64,000 bases of DNA, from assembly GCA_050330205.1 (NCBI GenBank), contig JBHJOA010000004.1, forward strand, positions 1 through 64,000, read 5' to 3'. A program made the translations under genes and the position numbers. This stretch comes from Pelagibius sp050330205. GTDB lineage: Bacteria > Pseudomonadota > Alphaproteobacteria > Kiloniellales > Kiloniellaceae. Below, piece after piece: positions 1 through 8,278 of this stretch (position 1 is its first letter; each line of letters starts with the position of its first letter). Under the pieces are notes generated by a model. The model made no database searches, was not told the DNA's origin, and worked only from the letters and a program-made list of their open reading frames with translations.

Positions 1-1
1 G

Positions 2-214
2 GCCGGTGCGCTGATCTCGCGTTTCGAGTTCCGCGGCCAGCAGATCGCGACCTCGCTGGAGAACATCGACGCGGCCAAGTCCGCGATCATGGACGTCGAC
101 CTGGCGGCCGAGCAGAGCAAGCTGGTGTCCAACCAGGTGCTTGTGCAGGCGGCCGTTTCGGCGGTCTCCCAGGCCAACCAGATCCCGCAGTCATTGCTGC
201 GGGTCCTGCAGTAA
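2..214 (+). CDS. fliC: flagellin, C-terminal end (partial, begins before the window)
   Basis: This is the last 70 codons of a flagellin, the filament subunit exported by the flagellar type III apparatus. The visible part contains the conserved C-terminal D0 helix: an SRFEF segment, then a heptad-like run with ENIDAAKSAIMDVD and AAEQSKLVSNQ, and it ends in the classical hydrophobic SLLRVLQ tail. That tail and the flaG-fliD-fliS genes downstream make the assignment firm. The N-terminal D0/D1 regions and the variable centre lie outside the window, so size and copy number cannot be judged. Confidence 0.93.
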   Translation, partial: AGALISRFEFRGQQIATSLENIDAAKSAIMDVDLAAEQSKLVSNQVLVQAAVSAVSQANQIPQSLLRVLQ

Positions 215-232
215 GGCCGGAATCGTCTGGAA

Positions 233-258
233 GGGGGCGGGCCACAGAGCCCGTCCCC
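233..258 (+). terminator. hairpin after the flagellin gene
   Basis: A 10-base-pair stem with one G-T pair (GGGGGCGGGC against GCCCGTCCCC) and a six-base loop begins 18 bases after the flagellin stop. No T-tract follows, so it may act as a weak terminator or as an mRNA-stabilising 3' hairpin that separates high flagellin expression from flaG. Confidence 0.5.
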
Positions 259-306
259 GACCGGTCCGGTTGACGGCGACAGCCCACTTAAGGAGGGCTT
301 CGGATC

Positions 307-657
307 ATGGACACGACGATCAATACCCCCGGATCGGCAACGGCCCGGTCCAACAGTTCCCTGACGGCGGCGACGCCGGTGGCGGCAAAGTCCGCCGCCA
401 CGGCGCCGGAGAACGTGGACACGCCGCGCGCGGTGCCGGCGGCAGACGCCGGGCAGCAGCCGGCGCTGAAGCAGGCGGCCCCGAATTCCGCCCTGACCAC
501 CTACAAGGACCAGGACAGCGGGCGGATCATCGTCCGGGTCTACGACCGCGAGAACGGGGACATCCTGGTGGAATTCCCGCCCGAGAAGTCCTTCCGCACC
601 GTGGAGGAGGTCCTGCAGGCCGCCGGACTGAAGCCGAAGCAGACCATTACGGCATAG
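307..657 (+). CDS. flaG: FlaG family protein
   Basis: A 116-residue protein. The first 65 residues are an Ala/Thr/Pro-rich, probably disordered segment. The remainder matches the FlaG family: SGRIIVRVYDRENGDIL, then EFPPEKS and a short C-terminal helix. FlaG is a small cytoplasmic or exported protein that affects filament length in several bacteria, and it usually lies between flagellin and fliD, as here. The start ATG is preceded by AAGGAGGG at good spacing. Its biochemical role is not well known in any organism. Confidence 0.85.
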   Translation: MDTTINTPGSATARSNSSLTAATPVAAKSAATAPENVDTPRAVPAADAGQQPALKQAAPNSALTTYKDQDSGRIIVRVYDRENGDILVEFPPEKSFRTVEEVLQAAGLKPKQTITA

Positions 658-672
658 TTAACTCATTGATAA
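658..672 (+). promoter_or_regulatory. CtrA-like half-site pair upstream of fliD (one mismatch)
   Basis: TTAA, seven bases, ATAAC lies about 65 bases before the fliD start. It resembles the CtrA box TTAA-N7-TTAAC with one mismatch. A further TTAAC stands at about 683. Weak on its own; it gains weight from a perfect box at 13291. Confidence 0.3.
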
Positions 673-737
673 CTAAGAAATCTTAACGAATTTTAAGCGA
701 ATAACGCCGTAGTCTCTGGGGGTCAAGGAGAAGCGCA

Positions 738-2462
738 ATGCTCGCAGGAACCAAGGGTACGGTTTCCTTCGTCGGAAACTCACCGCTGCTGACAGGCTCT
801 TTCTCGGGCCTGGACACGGCTGCGATCATCGAAGCCTCGATCGCCGTCAAGCGCATCCCGATCGATCGGCTCGAGAACAAGATCTCCCAGAACGAAACCC
901 GCATCGCGGCCTTCAACGAGTTCAAGGGCCTGCTGAGCACCCTTCAGTCGTCGGTCAACGGCCTGCGCAATCCGCCGGGATCGACGGGCATCCTGAGCAA
1001 CGTTTTCGAGCAGAAGACCGCCTTCGTTTCCTCGAACACCAGCACGGCGGCGACGACCGTCCTGGGCGCGACGGCCAGCAACAACGCGCAGCCCGGCAAG
1101 TACGAGATCGAGGTCCTGCAGATCGCCCAGGCGCACAAGGTCGCCGGCGGCGCCCTTGCCGACGTCAGCGCCGCCCTGGGCGTGACGGAAACTCTCACTG
1201 TGGGCCTCACCGATGGCACCACCGCAGAAATCGCGATCACAGCGGATATGACCGCCGCGGACGTGGTGTTTGCGGTCAATGCCGTGACCGGCACCACCGG
1301 CGTCCGGGCCTCGGCCGTCAAGATCGCGGACGGCGACCATCGCATCGTCTTCACGGCCGAAGCGACCAACAAGAACATCGAGATCACCGGCGACAACGGC
1401 GGCGCGACCCTGGCGGCCCTCAATGTCTCCGCCGACAATGGCGCGACCTTCGACTCGGTCCTCCAGGTCGCTCAGCCGGCCCAGTTGCGCCTCGACGGCA
1501 TCGCCACGGTGATCGAGCGGGACTCCAACGAGATCAGTGACCTGATCGACAATGTCACCCTCGATCTCTACAAGGAAGACATCGCCAACGGGACGAAGAT
1601 CACCCTGGAAATCGAGAACGACCTCTCCGCCGCCAAGGCGCAGATCGAGGGCTTCGTTGCCGCCTACAACGACGTGAAGGCCTTCCTGCTGTCGCAGCAG
1701 CAAGTCACCGAAGAGGGCGAGGTCGATGCTTCGGCCATACTCTTCGGCGACAACCTGCTGCGCTCGCTGGGGCGTGACATGGGTATAGACCTGGCCCAGC
1801 TCGTCGACGGCGTCGGCGGGGCGTCCCTGGCGACCCTGCGCGGCGTCGGCATCGAGATCAACCAGGACGGTATGCTGACCATCGATGCCGGCAAGCTGGA
1901 CGCCAACCTGATCGACAAGCTCGACCAGGTGCGGGCGGTCTTCGAGTTCAGTTTCGAGTCGAGCTCGCCAGACATCCGCCTGGTGACGCGCAGCAAGCTG
2001 CTCGAAGTCGGCACCTTCACGATCACCGATCCGGGCGGTGCGATCGACGGCACAAATCTGCAGGTCGACGGCGTCGATGCCTTCCAGGTGGTCGGCGGCG
2101 TCCTTCGCGGTCTCGCGGGGACCGTCTACGAGGGCATGACGCTGGCCTATAACCGCGACACCTCAGATGCCGGTGCGGCGGCCAAGGACATCACAATCAC
2201 CACCTCCACAGGTATCGCCGAGCGGCTGTACCAGCGGCTGGACGACTATAGCAATGCCGGCGACGGCCTGATTACCGAAGAGGTGACGCGGCTGACCGCG
2301 CAGAACGAGACCCATGTCGACAAGATCGCCAATCTCGAATATCGCCTGGTCGCCTACCAGCAGATGCTGATCGAGAAGTATTCGGCGATGGAGCAGGCGA
2401 TCGCGCGTGCCGATGCCATGTCGAAGCAGCTGGAGGCCTTCCTCAAGGGCAAGAACGACTAA
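738..2462 (+). CDS. fliD: flagellar filament cap FliD (hook-associated protein 2)
   Basis: A 574-residue FliD. It is exported and forms the pentameric cap that folds flagellin subunits into the growing filament. The N-terminal D0/D1 region is visible at residues 10-60 (GSFSGLDTAAIIEASI, then a coiled-coil segment ending NGLRNPPGS). The middle is beta-rich with the Ser/Thr-rich D2/D3 domains. The C-terminal helix (about 510-570) has the family pattern NLEYRLVAYQQMLIEKYSAME. The start ATG has AAGGAG upstream, and the gene sits between flaG and fliS as in many bacteria. Confidence 0.93.
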   Translation: MLAGTKGTVSFVGNSPLLTGSFSGLDTAAIIEASIAVKRIPIDRLENKISQNETRIAAFNEFKGLLSTLQSSVNGLRNPPGSTGILSNVFEQKTAFVSSNTSTAATTVLGATASNNAQPGKYEIEVLQIAQAHKVAGGALADVSAALGVTETLTVGLTDGTTAEIAITADMTAADVVFAVNAVTGTTGVRASAVKIADGDHRIVFTAEATNKNIEITGDNGGATLAALNVSADNGATFDSVLQVAQPAQLRLDGIATVIERDSNEISDLIDNVTLDLYKEDIANGTKITLEIENDLSAAKAQIEGFVAAYNDVKAFLLSQQQVTEEGEVDASAILFGDNLLRSLGRDMGIDLAQLVDGVGGASLATLRGVGIEINQDGMLTIDAGKLDANLIDKLDQVRAVFEFSFESSSPDIRLVTRSKLLEVGTFTITDPGGAIDGTNLQVDGVDAFQVVGGVLRGLAGTVYEGMTLAYNRDTSDAGAAAKDITITTSTGIAERLYQRLDDYSNAGDGLITEEVTRLTAQNETHVDKIANLEYRLVAYQQMLIEKYSAMEQAIARADAMSKQLEAFLKGKND

Positions 2463-2532
2463 GCGTGGCCTGCGAAACGCCCACCGGCAGCAACGCCCCG
2501 GATGAACTGACGACCCATCGAGGATCCACCAC

Positions 2533-3003
2533 GTGATGCATTCCTCCAACGCCTTGTCCGCCTACCAGGCCGCCTCCAAGATGACGACCTCGCTGGGCGC
2601 CGTGGTCTTGCTCTACGACGGCATGATCAAGGAAGTCGGCAAGGCCAAGGCGGCCATCGAGGAGGGTCGCATCGAGGACCGCTTCATCGCCACCCAGAAG
2701 GCCTGCAAAATACTGCTGGGTTTGCAGTCGCACCTGGATTTCGAGAAGGGCGGCGACATCTCCCTCATGCTCGACCAGTTCTACCACACGATCTTCCGCG
2801 ATCTTCAGCAGGTCAACATGAAGAACTCCGCCGCCGTCTGCGACGAGGTCATCGCGGCCCTGGGCGAGGTGAGGTCGAGCTGGGCTCAACTGGCTGAGAA
2901 CGAACGCCGCACCGGCTCGCCGGACGGCGGCCAGGGCAAGGCGCCCCGCGCCGGAGAGCCCGAGGCGCCGGCGCCGGCATCGTCCGTGACCCTCTCGATC
3001 TAA
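2533..3003 (+). CDS. fliS: flagellar export chaperone FliS
   Basis: A 156-residue FliS homologue. FliS binds the C-terminal helix of flagellin in the cytoplasm and keeps it unpolymerised before export. The four-helix core is clear over residues 5-125: an AYQ motif near the N-terminus, LLYDGMIKEV, a KACKILLGLQ segment and a final helix ending in WAQLAENE. The last 30 residues are Pro/Ala-rich and look disordered. The start is GTG at 2533 (GAGGA 8 bases upstream); an ATG directly follows it at 2536. It lies 70 bases after fliD. Confidence 0.87.
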   Translation: MMHSSNALSAYQAASKMTTSLGAVVLLYDGMIKEVGKAKAAIEEGRIEDRFIATQKACKILLGLQSHLDFEKGGDISLMLDQFYHTIFRDLQQVNMKNSAAVCDEVIAALGEVRSSWAQLAENERRTGSPDGGQGKAPRAGEPEAPAPASSVTLSI

Positions 3004-3148
3004 CCGCCGCCGGCTGTGGAGTCGGCAGCCCAGGCGGCTGCCTTAAAGGTTCTTTTAGTAAATGACTGCTTAATTGGGAGGTGGCGCCCGGCCGTGGCCG
3101 CCACGGCGCCGACTTTGCGCCACGTCCCATCCCGATGAGCAGGATCGT

Positions 3149-5308
3149 ATGACCCAGCAACAGCCAGTCCCCAGCGTCGAACCAGCCAAGAGCGAAGCCC
3201 AGGACCGGCGGGGTCGCAGGCCCGGCGGCGGCGCGGCGGAGCGCCAGGACCGGGGCCGCCGCGACGTCTCGAAGATGCTGGACGTCGGCCGCGAGAAGAT
3301 CGCCGAGCGGCGCTGGAAAGAGGCGGTCAACGCGTTGAAGCGCGTGCTCAACGCCGACCGCAACAACGGCCCGGCCATGGCCAACCTGGCGATCGCCTAC
3401 CAGCAGCAGCGCAAGTTCAACGACGCCGGCAAGATGATCAAGCGGGCGCTGGAGGCGGCGCCGATGGACCCGGAGATCCACGTTCTCCATGGCCGGCTGT
3501 TGCACAGTTACGGCGAGATGGACAATGCCGCCAACGCCTACAGCCACGCCCTGCAGCTTAATCCGCAGAACCCCGACGCCTATCGGGAGCTCGGCGTCCT
3601 GCTGCTGGATGCCGGTGTGCTGGACCAGGCGACGGAGGCCCTCATCGTCGCTATCAAGCTCAATCCCAAGGATGCCGTCGCCTTCTACCACCTGGGCCTG
3701 ATCAAGAAGAAGCAGGGCCTGGACCCCGAGGCCATCGACGCCTACGCCATGGCGGTGGCGCTGAAGCCCGACTACGCCGAGGCTCACGTCAACCTCGCCA
3801 AGATCGCCATCGACCGCGGCAAGTACGAGCTCGGCGAACGCTCCTGCCGCAAGGCCATCGAGGTAAATCCGAAGCTGGCACAGCCTTACGTGAACCTCGG
3901 CATGGTGCTGCGCGAGCAGAAGAAGCTCGACGAGGCTCTGGAGTATGCCCGCAAGGGGGCCGAGCTGGACCCGCGTAACGGCGCCGCCCAATCGAACCTC
4001 GGCAACATCTACATGGATCTGCACCGCTACAAGGAGGCGGTGGTCTGCTTCCGCCGGGCGATGGAGTTCCAGCCCAGCTTCTCGACCAGCTATTTTAACT
4101 ACGGCAACGCCCTGCGCCTGCTCCATGTGCTGGACAAGGCGCACGAATCCTACAATAAGGCGATCGAGCTGGAGCCGAACCGCGGCGAGTTCCATCACAA
4201 CCAGGGTCTCGTCTTCCAGGAGCAGGGCGACCACGCCACGGCCCTGGAGAAGTTCCGCTTGGCCAACAAGCTGTCGCCGGATCACCTCGGCCTGCAATTC
4301 TCGCTGGGCCGTTCGCTCTGGAACAACGGCTGCTTCGAGGAGTCCTGGGACTTCTTCGACGCCGGCCTCGACGGCGACCTGCGCAAGCCGAACCGCAAGT
4401 TCCGCGTGCCGCGCTGGCGCGGCGAAGACATCTCCGACAAGCGCCTGCTGGTCTGGCGCGAACAGGGTGTCGGCGACGAAATCGACTTCGCACGCCGCTT
4501 CCGGCATGTCTCTGAGGCTGCCGGAGAGACCCTCATCGAGGCCGACAAGCGCCTGGTGCCGATCTTCCAGCGTTCCTTCCCCGAGGCCCGGTTCCTGCCG
4601 GAGCGTCTCAACGCCAAGATCGACTGGGAGCGCCAGGACTGCGACGTGCATCTGCCGGCCGGCAACCTGCTGCAGTATTTTCCGTACAGCAAGGAAGAAC
4701 TGGCGCTGGCAAAGTATCCGGTGGATGACGTTGAGGCCGCCTTCGCCTGCCGAGACCGCGCCCGCGGGGCGGCCGGATTCCTGAAGGCGGATCCACACCG
4801 AGTCGGCGAACTCGCCGAGCGCATGGCCGCTCTCCCGGAGGGCTTGAAGATCGGCATCTGCTGGCGAAGCCAGTATAGTCACCGCGACCGCGACATCCAC
4901 TACACTAAGCTGGAGATGTGGGAGCCGTTGCTGAAAACTCCCGGCACTACCTTCGTGAACGTCCAGTACGACCAGCGCGAGGACGAGATCTCCGCTGTCG
5001 AGGCCGCCGTGGGTGTGCGCATCCACCGCTGGGAGGATCTCGACTTGAGGCACGATCTCGAGACCGCCTTTGCTCTGACCGAGCACCTCGACCTGGTGAT
5101 TTCGACCTCGACCTCGCCGAGCCGAATTGCCGATGCGCTCGGCAAGGAGGTCTGGCTGCTCTCTGCTGGCGGACGCCAGCCAGTGCAGCCGCCAATCGGC
5201 GAGTATGGTCTGCGCAATCGCATGGTCTGGCAGCGCCATTGGACCGAGCAATGGTCGGTGTTAATGGAGCGTATGGCGCGCGCCCTGCGGGAGCGCGTCG
5301 AAGGGTAA
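3149..5308 (+). CDS. TPR protein with C-terminal glycosyltransferase-like domain (FlmG-like)
   Basis: A 719-residue protein starting at an ATG preceded by AGCAGGA; an in-frame TTG at 3074 is less likely. Residues 45-400 are about ten TPR units, with repeated patterns such as NLAIAYQQQ, LGLIKKKQG and NLGMVLREQ. Residues 410-715 form a glycosyltransferase-like region (RVPRWRGEDI, LLVWREQGVGDEI, and near the end LVISTSTSPSRIADALGKEVW), which resembles the GT9/GT41-type domain found after TPRs. Known case: Caulobacter FlmG, a TPR-GT fusion that binds and glycosylates flagellin. The place just after fliS and before the methyltransferase supports flagellin glycosylation; the sugar and donor are unknown. 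Confidence 0.75.
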   Translation: MTQQQPVPSVEPAKSEAQDRRGRRPGGGAAERQDRGRRDVSKMLDVGREKIAERRWKEAVNALKRVLNADRNNGPAMANLAIAYQQQRKFNDAGKMIKRALEAAPMDPEIHVLHGRLLHSYGEMDNAANAYSHALQLNPQNPDAYRELGVLLLDAGVLDQATEALIVAIKLNPKDAVAFYHLGLIKKKQGLDPEAIDAYAMAVALKPDYAEAHVNLAKIAIDRGKYELGERSCRKAIEVNPKLAQPYVNLGMVLREQKKLDEALEYARKGAELDPRNGAAQSNLGNIYMDLHRYKEAVVCFRRAMEFQPSFSTSYFNYGNALRLLHVLDKAHESYNKAIELEPNRGEFHHNQGLVFQEQGDHATALEKFRLANKLSPDHLGLQFSLGRSLWNNGCFEESWDFFDAGLDGDLRKPNRKFRVPRWRGEDISDKRLLVWREQGVGDEIDFARRFRHVSEAAGETLIEADKRLVPIFQRSFPEARFLPERLNAKIDWERQDCDVHLPAGNLLQYFPYSKEELALAKYPVDDVEAAFACRDRARGAAGFLKADPHRVGELAERMAALPEGLKIGICWRSQYSHRDRDIHYTKLEMWEPLLKTPGTTFVNVQYDQREDEISAVEAAVGVRIHRWEDLDLRHDLETAFALTEHLDLVISTSTSPSRIADALGKEVWLLSAGGRQPVQPPIGEYGLRNRMVWQRHWTEQWSVLMERMARALRERVEG

Positions 5309-5408
5309 GGGTGCGAGACAGTCGGCGAAGTGAAACTCAGCCGCGCGGGCATTTCCTGGGGAAACGGGGTTGGCCGTGTGGAACTGAGCGAGATTGGGGT
5401 CAGAGAAG

Positions 5409-6272
5409 ATGGTACTGACAGTTGCTGATGGCTTCGTAACAGTGGCCGAGAAGCCGACTCCCGAGGAGTTGGAAGCCTTCTACAAGGACAAGTACTTCGG
5501 CGCCCGCAGTCGGAACCAGTATGCCCAGGACTACACCGAAAAGGAGGTCCAGCATAAGTACCTCGACTGCGAGGAGGCTCTTGCGGTGTTCGGTGAGAGG
5601 ACCGGCCGGCTCCTCGACGTTGGCTGCGGGGAAGGATTTTTTCTCAAGTATTTCAAGGATCAAGGTTGGGATGTCCGAGGTCTCGACTTTACCTCCGAAG
5701 GAGTAGAGCGGCACTTTCCCGATCTGTGCGACGTGCTGGAGACCGGCAATCTTTTCGATCTGCTCTCGCGCGAAACCGCCAGTGGCGCCCGCTACGACAT
5801 GGTCGTCTGCAACAACGTGCTGGAGCACGTCATCGACCCGCTGCAATTGCTTGAGGATCTCAAGGCCGTCGTGGCGCCGGGCGGCATGGTGCGCCTTGCG
5901 GTGCCCAATGACGGCTCATGGCTGCAGCAGCAGGTGGTGGACCTCGGCTTCGCCCGCGAGAACTTCTGGGTCTGCCCGCCGGAGCACCTCAGCTACTTCA
6001 CAATCGACTCGCTGGACTCCCTGCTGCGGCGCACCGGCTGGCGTCCGCTGGAGATTCTGACAGCCTTCCCGATCGAGCTCTACCTCCTGAACGAGGCCAG
6101 TTGCTACACCAAGGACCGCAGCCTCGGACGGGCCTCCCACTTTGCGCGGGTGGAGTTCGAGGTCGGCTTGGCAGCGCAGTCCCTCGACAAGCTCATCGCC
6201 TTTCGGCGCGGCTGCTCGGCCGCCGGCATCGGCCGCAACATTTCGGCCTATATGGTGTTGGACGAGGGCTGA
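5409..6272 (+). CDS. class I SAM-dependent methyltransferase
   Basis: A 287-residue methyltransferase. Motif I is at about residues 65-75 (LLDVGCGEGFFL), an acidic post-I residue follows in VRGLDFT, and the motif III/IV region reads YDMVVCNNVLEHVID with a VAPGGMVRLAVPN strand after it. This is the fold of small-molecule, sugar or ubiquinone-type C/O-methyltransferases. It sits 100 bases after the TPR-glycosyltransferase and 3 bases before the next gene, so it probably methylates the flagellar glycan or its precursor. The ATG at 5409 is preferred; a TTG at 5394 is in frame. The substrate cannot be read from sequence. Confidence 0.78.
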   Translation: MVLTVADGFVTVAEKPTPEELEAFYKDKYFGARSRNQYAQDYTEKEVQHKYLDCEEALAVFGERTGRLLDVGCGEGFFLKYFKDQGWDVRGLDFTSEGVERHFPDLCDVLETGNLFDLLSRETASGARYDMVVCNNVLEHVIDPLQLLEDLKAVVAPGGMVRLAVPNDGSWLQQQVVDLGFARENFWVCPPEHLSYFTIDSLDSLLRRTGWRPLEILTAFPIELYLLNEASCYTKDRSLGRASHFARVEFEVGLAAQSLDKLIAFRRGCSAAGIGRNISAYMVLDEG

Positions 6273-6275
6273 TCC

Positions 6276-7616
6276 ATGCAGATCGACTACATCGGCAACA
6301 CCGGATTCCTGGTGACGCTAAAGTCGGGTAAGAAGATCGCTCTCGACTGGTGGATCTCGACGCCTGCCTTCCATGGCGCCTGGTCGCTGTTCCCGCCGCT
6401 GCGACCCAGCGACCGCGATTACTATCTCGCACAGAACAAGCCAGACTACATCTACGTCAGCCATCTGCACAGCGACCACCTAGATCCCGAAGTGATCGCT
6501 AGGTTCGATCCGCAGACGCCTGTCATCATCGGAAAGCGCGGCCATCCGCACCTGACCCGGTCGCTCATAGGCATGGGGCTTAAGAACATCGTAGAGGTAG
6601 CCTTCGAAGAGGAGCACTCTTTCGGCTCCTTTTCCGTGGTTCTCTTCGACGACTTCTCGACGGATCCTGACTGCGCCGGCGACCAGGTAGCCTACCAGCT
6701 CGACAGCTCAATTCTGGTGAAGGATACCGATGGGGTCAGCTTCCTGAATCTCAACGACAATATCCCGCAGCGTGGCCAGGCTGAGCGCATCGCTCAAACC
6801 TTCGGTTCGCCCGACGCCGCTGCCCTGGTATGCTCCTCGGCCAGCTCCTACCCGCAGAGCTTCCTGAACTACGACGATGAAGAAATGGCGGTGAAGCAGG
6901 CCGCAACAGTGCAGAAGACGACGGGGCGTTTCTTCGACGTGATGTCCGGGCTGCGCCCCAAAGTAGCGCTGCCCTGTGGCGGGGCCGTGCTGAACGGCGC
7001 CCTGGCGCCACGCAACCGCTTCGCGCAGATGGGGGCGGACGAAAAGATGCTGGCGCGGCGCCGCGGTGACATGCCGGCCGGCTCTGAGCTGGTGATCATG
7101 GGAACTCGCGACCGGCTCGATATCGACAGCGAGGGTGCGCGGCTGCACAAGCATGCTTTGGCGCCGGTTTCGCTGCCGGTGGCGCTGGCCGAGGCCGCGG
7201 AGCGGCGCCTCGACCACGAGTTGATCTGCATCCCCGGTTCCTTCAAGGTCTTCCTGCCGAACCTGTTGCGCCGGGCGCGGCAGAACCTCTGGCGCCGCCA
7301 GGAGAGCCTCTGTCTCTTCCCGGACTGGCAGGTCACCCTGCGCACTGAACCTCTCGGCCAGGTCCAGCCCGGCGACGCCGTCGGGCCGATCGCGCTGAGC
7401 TACACCTTCGACTTAAAGTCGCCCGAGCCGGTCGCAGCGCCAGATCCGCTGCGGCCGCAGATAGAGTTCGTGCTCGACGCGCGTCTGCTGTTGATGGTGC
7501 TGATTTCGGCGGCGGTGTGGGACAACCTCTACACCTCCTCGATGGTCCAGACCCGCCGCGAGCCGGACGTCTTCGATACCAACGTCACCAAGCTGATGTC
7601 GTTCTTCGCCGCCTAG
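6276..7616 (+). CDS. metallo-beta-lactamase-fold protein of unknown function
   Basis: A 446-residue protein. Residues 63-68 read HLHSDH, the metal-binding HxHxDH motif of the metallo-beta-lactamase superfamily, followed by LDPEVI. A LNLNDNIP segment near residue 155 recalls proteins related to CMP-N-acetylneuraminate hydroxylase (CMAH), which also carry an MBL fold; this link is from memory of motifs and is tentative. The C-terminal 200 residues are unassigned. It starts 3 bases after the methyltransferase stop and is surely co-transcribed with it. In this setting it may modify a sugar nucleotide used for flagellin glycosylation, but a hydrolase role is equally possible. Confidence 0.7.
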   Translation: MQIDYIGNTGFLVTLKSGKKIALDWWISTPAFHGAWSLFPPLRPSDRDYYLAQNKPDYIYVSHLHSDHLDPEVIARFDPQTPVIIGKRGHPHLTRSLIGMGLKNIVEVAFEEEHSFGSFSVVLFDDFSTDPDCAGDQVAYQLDSSILVKDTDGVSFLNLNDNIPQRGQAERIAQTFGSPDAAALVCSSASSYPQSFLNYDDEEMAVKQAATVQKTTGRFFDVMSGLRPKVALPCGGAVLNGALAPRNRFAQMGADEKMLARRRGDMPAGSELVIMGTRDRLDIDSEGARLHKHALAPVSLPVALAEAAERRLDHELICIPGSFKVFLPNLLRRARQNLWRRQESLCLFPDWQVTLRTEPLGQVQPGDAVGPIALSYTFDLKSPEPVAAPDPLRPQIEFVLDARLLLMVLISAAVWDNLYTSSMVQTRREPDVFDTNVTKLMSFFAA

Positions 7617-7639
7617 CGGGCGGTCGCCGCGAAAGAGAA

Positions 7640-7665
7640 ATGGGCCGCCCGGGACGACGGCCCAT
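7640..7665. terminator. bidirectional hairpin between the MBL gene and fliW
   Basis: ATGGGCCG and CGGCCCAT form an 8-bp stem around a 10-base loop, flanked by AAGAGA and TCTCTT that extend it with a small bulge. The two genes converge here, so the hairpin can serve both strands. Confidence 0.6.
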
Positions 7666-7696
7666 CTCTTATCGCGGAGCGACTCGCGCCCGGTTC

Positions 7697-8209
7697 CTAC
7701 AGGGTGTGGCGAACCTCGTAACGGTCGTTCGGCAGGATGTACTGCCAAGCCAGGCGGTTGCTGGTGTCGATGAAGATCGGCGCGCGCATGTTGACCGAGG
7801 TCTCGAAGCTGCCGCCCATGCGGCGGAAGGTGGCGATCAGCATGATCGCGCAATCGGCCGCGGCGATGCCGAGGTGCTGCAGAGCGTTCTCGATGTCCTT
7901 GCCGTCGATCAGGCCGGCGGCAGGGTCGTACGGCAGCACGATGAAGGAAAGGTCGTCCGGCTCGAGCGCCTGGAGCAGCATGAAGCTCGACTGCGCCTCG
8001 CTGGGGATCATCGCAAGACCGAAGCTGCGATAGCCGATGAAGCCCGGGATCCCCTTCGGGAAGGTGAGGGCCTGGCCGAGGTCGAACTCGATCACGCCGA
8101 AGCGCGTCTTTACCGTCGCCTTCTGGTCCCCATCGGACGGCGGCGCGGAGGCGACCGGCCTTTGGGCGGCTGGCGCGGCCATCCTGGCTGCCTGTGACTG
8201 CTGGGGCAT
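7697..8209 (-). CDS. fliW: flagellar assembly factor FliW
   Basis: A 170-residue FliW. In Gram-positives and epsilonproteobacteria FliW binds both flagellin and CsrA, so that free FliW relieves CsrA repression of flagellin synthesis. The core begins near residue 32 (VKTRFGVIEFD, then LTFPKGIPGFIGYRSF), with the conserved LQALEPDDLSFIVLPYDP and the APIFID..NRLAWQYIL block near the C-terminus. The first 30 residues are an extra Ala/Gln-rich extension. AAGGAG stands 7 bases before the ATG. It is the last gene of the flgI-to-fliW operon, and csrA lies in the same cluster at 30586. Confidence 0.92.
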   Translation of the reverse strand: MPQQSQAARMAAPAAQRPVASAPPSDGDQKATVKTRFGVIEFDLGQALTFPKGIPGFIGYRSFGLAMIPSEAQSSFMLLQALEPDDLSFIVLPYDPAAGLIDGKDIENALQHLGIAAADCAIMLIATFRRMGGSFETSVNMRAPIFIDTSNRLAWQYILPNDRYEVRHTL

Positions 8210-8278
8210 GGTTAACTCCTTACTCTTGACCGGCCCATTATCGCCGAAATGTGGTTACGAAATCGCTAGCCTGGGGAA

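Noticed and set aside
2849..5251. Long minus-strand reading frame opposite the TPR-glycosyltransferase
   Set aside because: High GC gives open antisense frames. Its translation is low-complexity with no family motif, while the plus-strand frame has clear TPR and transferase blocks.
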